DNA from: Pseudaquabacterium pictum
Lineage (GTDB): Bacteria > Pseudomonadota > Gammaproteobacteria > Burkholderiales > Burkholderiaceae_C
Direction: 5' to 3'
Assembly: GCF_005403045.1 (NCBI RefSeq)
Contig: NZ_BJCL01000005.1
Location: 186,001 to 250,000 of the forward strand
Length of the DNA stretch: 64,000 nucleotides
Below the pieces are notes generated by a model, which had not been told where the DNA came from, searched no databases, and worked only from the letters and a program-made list of their open reading frames with translations. Below, piece by piece: positions 59,209 to 64,000 of this stretch (the stretch's first letter is position 1; the number at the start of each line of letters is the position of its first letter). The position numbers and the translations under genes are program-made.

Positions 59209-60468
59209 ATGAAAAAAGTGCACACCACCCTTGTCGTTGTGGCCCTGGCGGGCGCCGTGGCCGCGGCCTGGTGGCTGCAGAACCGCCCCGGTGGTGGCCT
59301 GCCCGGCATGGCGGCCACCGCGGCAGCGCCGGCCGCACGTGGTGCGTCCGGTGCCGGCGGCCCGCCGGGCGCAGGGGGCCCTGGCCAGGGCGGCCCGGTG
59401 CCTGTGGAGGCCGGCAAGGTCACCGTCGCCCGGCTGGAAGACGATGCCCAGGCGGTCGGCACGCTGCGCTCGAACCAGAGCGTGGTGGTGCGGCCCGAGG
59501 TCAGCGGCCGGGTGATCAAGCTGGGCTTTGCCGACGGCCAGCGGGTGCGCCGTGGCCAGTTGCTGGTGCAGCTGGACGACACCCTGCAGCAGGCCCAGCT
59601 GCAGCAGGCCGAGGCCCAGGCCAGCATCGCCCGCACCAACCTGCAGCGCAGCCGCGAACTGGTGGCGCAGAACTTCGTCAGCCAGAGCGCGGTCGACCAG
59701 AACGCCGCCGCGCTGGAGGTGGCCATGGCCCAGGTGGCGCTGGCCAAGGCCCAGGCGGCCCGGCTGCAGATCTACGCGCCCTTCGACGGCGTGACCGGCA
59801 TCAAGCTGGTGAACGTGGGCGACTACCTGAAGGACGGTGCCGACATCGTCAACCTGGAAGACGTGTCGTCGGTGTGGGTGGACTTCCGCCTGCCCGAGCG
59901 CTTTCTCAGCCGCACCCGGCCCGGCCAGCCGGTCGAGATCACGCTGGATGCACTGCCCGGCCGCAAGCTGCAGGCGGTGGTCGGCGCACTCGATTCCCAG
60001 CTGGATGCCAATGGCCGCTCGGTGCTGGTGCGGGCCAAGCTGGCCAATGGGGATGGCGTGCTGCGCAGCGGCATGTTCGCCCGCGCGCGGGTGGTGTTCT
60101 CGGTGCGTGAAGCCGCGCTGGTGGTGCCCGAGGAAGCGCTGGTGCCGCAGGGTGACAAGCAGTTCCTGGTCCAGCTGGTGCCAGGCGAGAAGGGCCTGGT
60201 GTCGAAGAGGCTGGAAGCCCGCATCGGCCAGCGCGCCGCCGGCAAGGTGGAGGTGCTGTCCGGCCTGGCCGAGGGCGACACCGTGGTGCTGGCCGGCCAG
60301 GCCCGGCTGATGCGCGCCGACGGCACGCCGGTGCGGGTGGTCGACCTCAACCGCCCGGGTGGCCGCGCTGGCCGGCCCGGCGGCGGCGCCTCGGCGCCGG
60401 CAGGGGCCGGATCGGCGCCTGGTGGTGCCGGCGGCCCGCCGGCGGCGCGCGCAGCCTCGGCTGCCTGA
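59209..60468 (+). CDS. RND efflux periplasmic adaptor (membrane fusion protein)
   Basis: A 419-residue AcrA/MdtA-type adaptor connecting an inner-membrane RND pump to an outer-membrane channel. An N-terminal membrane anchor (about 5-22; no lipobox) is followed by a Gly/Pro-rich linker, the biotinyl-lipoyl halves (RVRRGQLLVQLDDTLQQ), an alpha-hairpin with a short coiled coil, beta-barrel domain, and membrane-proximal domain. The C-terminal 50 residues are Gly/Ala/Pro-rich. ATG 59209 is preferred to TTG 59194. The pump gene follows 34 bases later; no outer-membrane factor is encoded nearby, so a shared TolC-like channel is likely. Confidence 0.93.
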   Translation: MKKVHTTLVVVALAGAVAAAWWLQNRPGGGLPGMAATAAAPAARGASGAGGPPGAGGPGQGGPVPVEAGKVTVARLEDDAQAVGTLRSNQSVVVRPEVSGRVIKLGFADGQRVRRGQLLVQLDDTLQQAQLQQAEAQASIARTNLQRSRELVAQNFVSQSAVDQNAAALEVAMAQVALAKAQAARLQIYAPFDGVTGIKLVNVGDYLKDGADIVNLEDVSSVWVDFRLPERFLSRTRPGQPVEITLDALPGRKLQAVVGALDSQLDANGRSVLVRAKLANGDGVLRSGMFARARVVFSVREAALVVPEEALVPQGDKQFLVQLVPGEKGLVSKRLEARIGQRAAGKVEVLSGLAEGDTVVLAGQARLMRADGTPVRVVDLNRPGGRAGRPGGGASAPAGAGSAPGGAGGPPAARAASAA

Positions 60469-60502
60469 CGGCCTCGCCAGCCCCACCCCGCCGGAGCCCG
60501 CC

Positions 60503-63500
60503 ATGAAGCTGTCCGAAATCTCGATCCGCCGGCCGGTGTTCGCCACCGTGCTGTCGCTGCTGCTGGTGCTGCTGGGCGCGGTGTCGTTCACCAAGCTGTC
60601 CACCCGCGAGTACCCGCGCATCGACGAGCCGGTGGTCAACGTCACCACCCGGCTGGCCGGTGCCTCGTCGGAGGTGATCGAGTCCCAGGTCACCAAGGTG
60701 GTCGAGGACTCCATCGCCGGGATCGACGGCATCGAGATCCTGACCTCGATCTCGCGCGCCGAGCAGAGCCAGATCACCGCCCGCTTCAAGCTCAGCAAGG
60801 ACCCGGACTCCGCCGCCGCCGATGTGCGCGACCGCGTCTCGCGGGTGCGCGCCCGCCTGCCCGACGCCATCGACGAGCCGGTGATCGCCAAGGTCGAGGC
60901 CGATGCCACGCCGGTGCTGTGGCTGACCTTCTCCACCGAGACCATGTCGCCGCTGCAGGTGACCGACCTGGTCAACCGCATCGTCAAGCCGCGGCTGCAG
61001 ACCGTGCCCGGCGTGGCCGATGTGCAGCTCAACGGCGACCGCAAGTACGCGATGCGGATCTGGCTCGATCCGGACAAGCTGAGCGCCTACCGCCTGACGG
61101 TGCAGGACGTGGAAGACGCGCTGCGCCGCCAGAACCTGGAGGTGCCGGCCGGCCGCATCGAGAGCCGGCAGCGTGAATTCAGCGTCACCGCCCGCACCGA
61201 CCTCAACACCGAGGCGCAGTTCGCCGAGGTGTCATTGAAGGCCGTCAACGGCTTCACCGTGCGGCTGAAGGACGTGGCCCGCATCGAGCAGGCCGCCGCC
61301 AGCGAGCGGTCGATCGTGCGCTTCAACGGCCGCCAGGCGATGAGCGTGGGCGTGATCCGCAATGCCACCGCCAACCCGCTGGACGTGGCCGGCGGCGTGC
61401 GCGACCTGCTGCCGCGCATCCAGCAGGAGCTGCCCGCCAGCGTGAAGGTGGAGGTGGCCAACGACAACTCGGTGTTCATCGCCCGGTCGATCGAATCGGT
61501 GTACCGCACGGTGGCCGAGTCGGTGGTGCTGGTGGCGCTGGTGGTGTTCGTCTTCCTGCGCACGCTGCGCGCCAGCATCATTCCGCTGGTCACCATCCCG
61601 GTCAGCCTGATCGGCACCTTCTCGCTGATGGCGCTGGCCGGGTTCTCGATCAACACGCTGACGCTGCTGTCGCTGGTGCTGGCCATCGGCCTGGTGGTGG
61701 ACGACGCCATCGTGGTGCTGGAGAACATCTACCGCCACATCGAGGAAGGACTGGAGCCGTTCCAGGCCGCGCTGAAGGGCGCCAAGGAGATTGGCTTCGC
61801 CGTGGTGGCGATGACGCTGACCCTGGCCGCGGTGTTCGCGCCGCTGGCCTTCACGCCCGGGCGCACCGGGCGGCTGTTCGTCGAATTTGCGCTGGCGCTG
61901 GCCGGTGCGGTGCTGGTGTCGGGCTTCGTCGCGCTGACGCTCACGCCGATGATGTGCAGCAAGCTGCTGAAGCACAACCCCACGCCCAACCGCTTCGACC
62001 GCGGCATGGAGCGGGTGCTGCTGGGCGTGAGCGCCGGCTACGGCAGCGCGCTGCGCTGGGTGCTGGGCCAGCGCTGGCTGGTGGTGCTGGTGATGCTGGC
62101 CTCGGGCGCGGGCAGCTGGTGGCTGTTCATCAACACCAAGAGCGAGCTGGCGCCGATGGAGGACCGCGGCGTCATCTTCACCAACATCAGCGCGCCCGAT
62201 GGGTCCACGCTGGAGTACACCGACCGCTACCTGCGCGTGGTCGAGAAGGCGGCGATGGACACGCCCGAGCTCGACCGCATCTTCATGTTCGCCGGCAACC
62301 CGTCGGTGGCCCAGGGCGCCGTGATCATGCGCTCGGTCGACTGGTCCGAGCGCAGCAAGAGCACGCAGCAGATCGCCCGCGAGCTGCAACCCAAGCTGGC
62401 CGGGCTGCCGGGCGTCACCGCCTTCCCGATCACCCCGCCCAGCCTGGGCCAGGGCTTCCGCGAGCGGCCGATCAACTATGTGATCGTCACCAGCGACAGC
62501 TACGAGAACCTGTCGCGGGTGGCGCAGCAGTTCCTGGCCGAGATGGCCAAGAACCCCGGCTTCGTGCAGCCCGACACCGACCTGCGGCTGAACAAGCCCG
62601 AGCTGTTCCTCGAGGTCGACCGCGACCGCGCGGCCGATGCCGGCGTGGCCGTCGACCAGGTGGCGCGCACGGTGGAGACCATGCTGGGTGGCCGCTCGGT
62701 CACCCGCTACAAGCGCGATGCCGAGCAGTACGACGTGATCGTGCAGACCGAGACCCGCGGCCGCACCCGGCCCGAGGACATCGACAAGCTGTTCGTGCGC
62801 GGCCGCAACGACGTGATGGTGCCGCTGTCCAGCCTGGTGAAGGTGCGTGAATCGGTGAGCCCGCGGGAGCTGAACCACTTCAACCAGCGCCGCTCGGTGT
62901 CGATCACGTCCAACCTGGCGCCGGGCTATGCCCTGGGCGATGCGCTGAAGTTCATGGACGAGACGGCGGCCAAGGTGCTCAAGCCGGGCTACGCCACCGA
63001 GCTCAACGGTGTCTCGCGCGAGTACCGCGCGTCCAGCGGCGCGCTGGGCCTGGTCTTCGTGCTGGCGCTGCTGTTCATCTTCCTGGTGCTGGCGGCGCAG
63101 TTCGAGAGCTTCGTCGACCCGCTCATCATCCTGCTGTCGGTGCCGCTGTCGATGGTGGGTGCGCTGGGGGCGATGCAGCTGACCGGCGGCACGCTCAACG
63201 TCTACAGCCAGATCGGCCTGATCACGCTGGTGGGCCTGATCACCAAGCACGGCATCCTGATCGTCGAGTTCGCCAACCAGCTGCGCCAGCAGGGCCGCAG
63301 CACCTTCGAGGCGGTGGTCGAGGGTGCCAGCCTGCGGCTGCGGCCGATCCTGATGACCACCGGCGCGATGGTGCTGGGCGCGCTGCCGCTGGCCCTGGCC
63401 ACCGGCGCGGGTGCCGAAAGCCGCCAGCAGATCGGCTGGGTGATCGTGGGCGGCATGTCGGTGGGCACGCTGCTGACGATCTTCGTGGTCCCCACGGTCT

Positions 63501-63607
63501 ACACCCTGTTCGCCCGCCGCCGTGTGCCCGGCGAGATCACCACGGTCGAGCGCGACGACACGCCGCCCGTCCTGCACGCCGTGCCGACCCAGGCCGGCGC
63601 CGACTGA
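60503..63607 (+). CDS. RND multidrug efflux pump permease
   Basis: Inner-membrane proton-driven pump of 1034 residues, HAE-1/HME-type RND fold with 12 helices and two large periplasmic loops. The start MKLSEISIRRPVFATVLSLLL and FTKLSTREYPRIDEPVVNV are typical. The proton-relay acidic pair is visible in TM4 (LVVDDAIVVLENIYRHIEEG) and Lys in TM10 (ITKHGILIVEFANQL). The family includes MdtB/C, MexF and AcrB; the substrate cannot be deduced. ATG 60503 follows CCGGAG. Together with the preceding adaptor it forms a two-gene efflux operon, closed by a strong hairpin. Confidence 0.95.
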   Translation: MKLSEISIRRPVFATVLSLLLVLLGAVSFTKLSTREYPRIDEPVVNVTTRLAGASSEVIESQVTKVVEDSIAGIDGIEILTSISRAEQSQITARFKLSKDPDSAAADVRDRVSRVRARLPDAIDEPVIAKVEADATPVLWLTFSTETMSPLQVTDLVNRIVKPRLQTVPGVADVQLNGDRKYAMRIWLDPDKLSAYRLTVQDVEDALRRQNLEVPAGRIESRQREFSVTARTDLNTEAQFAEVSLKAVNGFTVRLKDVARIEQAAASERSIVRFNGRQAMSVGVIRNATANPLDVAGGVRDLLPRIQQELPASVKVEVANDNSVFIARSIESVYRTVAESVVLVALVVFVFLRTLRASIIPLVTIPVSLIGTFSLMALAGFSINTLTLLSLVLAIGLVVDDAIVVLENIYRHIEEGLEPFQAALKGAKEIGFAVVAMTLTLAAVFAPLAFTPGRTGRLFVEFALALAGAVLVSGFVALTLTPMMCSKLLKHNPTPNRFDRGMERVLLGVSAGYGSALRWVLGQRWLVVLVMLASGAGSWWLFINTKSELAPMEDRGVIFTNISAPDGSTLEYTDRYLRVVEKAAMDTPELDRIFMFAGNPSVAQGAVIMRSVDWSERSKSTQQIARELQPKLAGLPGVTAFPITPPSLGQGFRERPINYVIVTSDSYENLSRVAQQFLAEMAKNPGFVQPDTDLRLNKPELFLEVDRDRAADAGVAVDQVARTVETMLGGRSVTRYKRDAEQYDVIVQTETRGRTRPEDIDKLFVRGRNDVMVPLSSLVKVRESVSPRELNHFNQRRSVSITSNLAPGYALGDALKFMDETAAKVLKPGYATELNGVSREYRASSGALGLVFVLALLFIFLVLAAQFESFVDPLIILLSVPLSMVGALGAMQLTGGTLNVYSQIGLITLVGLITKHGILIVEFANQLRQQGRSTFEAVVEGASLRLRPILMTTGAMVLGALPLALATGAGAESRQQIGWVIVGGMSVGTLLTIFVVPTVYTLFARRRVPGEITTVERDDTPPVLHAVPTQAGAD

Positions 63608-63608
63608 A

Positions 63609-63633
63609 TCAACGGCCTAAATGAGGCCGTTGA
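63609..63633. terminator. Perfect 10-bp hairpin between RND pump and moeA ends
   Basis: The arms 63609-63618 and 63624-63633 pair perfectly around AAATG. The left arm begins two bases after the pump stop codon, and the hairpin includes the moeA stop codon on the other strand. No T-run follows, so it may act as a bidirectional pausing or Rho-independent-like terminator. Confidence 0.55.
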
Positions 63634-64000
63634 AGGGGATCACGTCGACCAGGTCACCGGCGGCCACGCTGCCCTGGCCGTGGTGCAGCACCACCATGCC
63701 GTTGGCCTGGCTCATGCTGCGCAGGATGCCCGAGCCCTGGGCGCCGGTGATCTGCACCTGCCAGCGGCCGTCGGCCATCGGCGTCAGGATGCCGCGCTGG
63801 TACTCGGTGCGGCCCGGCTTCTTGCGCAGCGCCTCGGTGCTGACGGCGCGCAGCAGCGGCAGCGGCTGCGGCGTGGCGCCGCTCATCGCCAGCAGCGCAT
63901 CGCGCACGAAGGCGTAGAACGTCACCATCACCGCCACCGGGTTGCCGGGCAGGCCGAACAGCATGGCCGGCCTGGCCTGGCCGGGTGGCTGCAACCGGCC
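63617..64000 (-). CDS. moeA: Molybdopterin molybdotransferase MoeA, C-terminal part only
   Basis: Inserts molybdate into adenylylated molybdopterin in molybdenum cofactor synthesis. Only the last 127 residues are within the window; the gene continues past base 64000 upstream. Visible are the molybdate/molybdopterin loop FGLPGNPVAVMVTFYAFVRD and the C-terminal MoeA_C beta-barrel (GRTEYQRGILTP, SGILRSMSQANGMVVL) ending VDVIPFNGLI. Convergent with the RND operon, nine bases away. Confidence 0.94.
   Translation of the reverse strand, partial: GRLQPPGQARPAMLFGLPGNPVAVMVTFYAFVRDALLAMSGATPQPLPLLRAVSTEALRKKPGRTEYQRGILTPMADGRWQVQITGAQGSGILRSMSQANGMVVLHHGQGSVAAGDLVDVIPFNGLI

Overview
The window is GC-rich chromosomal DNA from a betaproteobacterium, most likely a member of the Burkholderiales close to the Leptothrix / Rubrivivax / Roseateles group. 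The placement is inferred from very high third-position GC, from protein content, and from several gene orders familiar in that order: uvrC-pgsA, carA-carB-greA, yhbY / rlmE-ftsH-folP-glmM, pstSCAB-phoU-phoB-phoR, trxA-rho, dnaX-ybaB-recR and mltD-gloB / methyltransferase-rnhA. I see no insertion sequence, prophage, CRISPR array or recently transferred island; this is core chromosome with a few lineage-specific accessory genes.

Layout. 1-6.7 kb: uvrC (5' end cut by the window), a TonB-like lipoprotein gene entered through a REP-like hairpin repeat, pgsA, an EamA exporter, an HU protein with a textbook sigma-70 promoter, tRNA-Val, ppiD and tRNA-His. 6.7-13.1 kb, minus strand: acyl-CoA dehydrogenase, SDR, a membrane histidine kinase with its LuxR-type regulator, and a quinone reductase. 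13.2-18.4 kb, plus strand: surE-pcm-nlpD, an orphan amino-acid-type binding protein, rlmD. 18.4-25.8 kb: YccA-like protein, GlcG-like protein, carAB behind a strongly foldable leader RNA, greA, a DUF4149-like protein, yhbY. 25.9-30.9 kb: rlmE, ftsH (heat-shock-like promoter), folP, glmM. 31-37.7 kb: a complete Pho regulon core (pstSCAB-phoU-phoB-phoR) with Pho boxes. 37.7-41.8 kb, minus strand: GT-C-like membrane protein, zinc-free L31, rho, trxA.

42-51.1 kb is the least ordinary part, a dense signalling cluster: a pseudokinase-HDOD protein translationally coupled to an active-looking kinase-HDOD-GAF protein, the 4.5S SRP RNA gene on the opposite strand, an OmpR-type regulator whose 3' end overlaps a convergent histidine kinase, a second paralogous histidine kinase, and a Crp/Fnr-type regulator with a GATC-rich upstream element. 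51.2-64 kb: a PurM-like protein, dnaX-ybaB-recR, mltD-gloB diverging from methyltransferase-rnhA, an RND efflux adaptor and pump, and the 3' end of moeA (cut by the window).

How the genes work together: rlmE/ftsH and glmM/folP are housekeeping genes in one co-oriented run; the pst/pho block forms a phosphate sensing and uptake loop; carAB appears to be controlled at translation by a stem that pairs with its ribosome-binding site; the 42-51 kb genes look like one signal-integration module with unknown input. The longest gene-free stretch is about 290 bases (upstream of rho) and is described as a feature. Many start codons lie only 6-9 bases after a -10-like hexamer with no Shine-Dalgarno, suggesting frequent leaderless transcripts.
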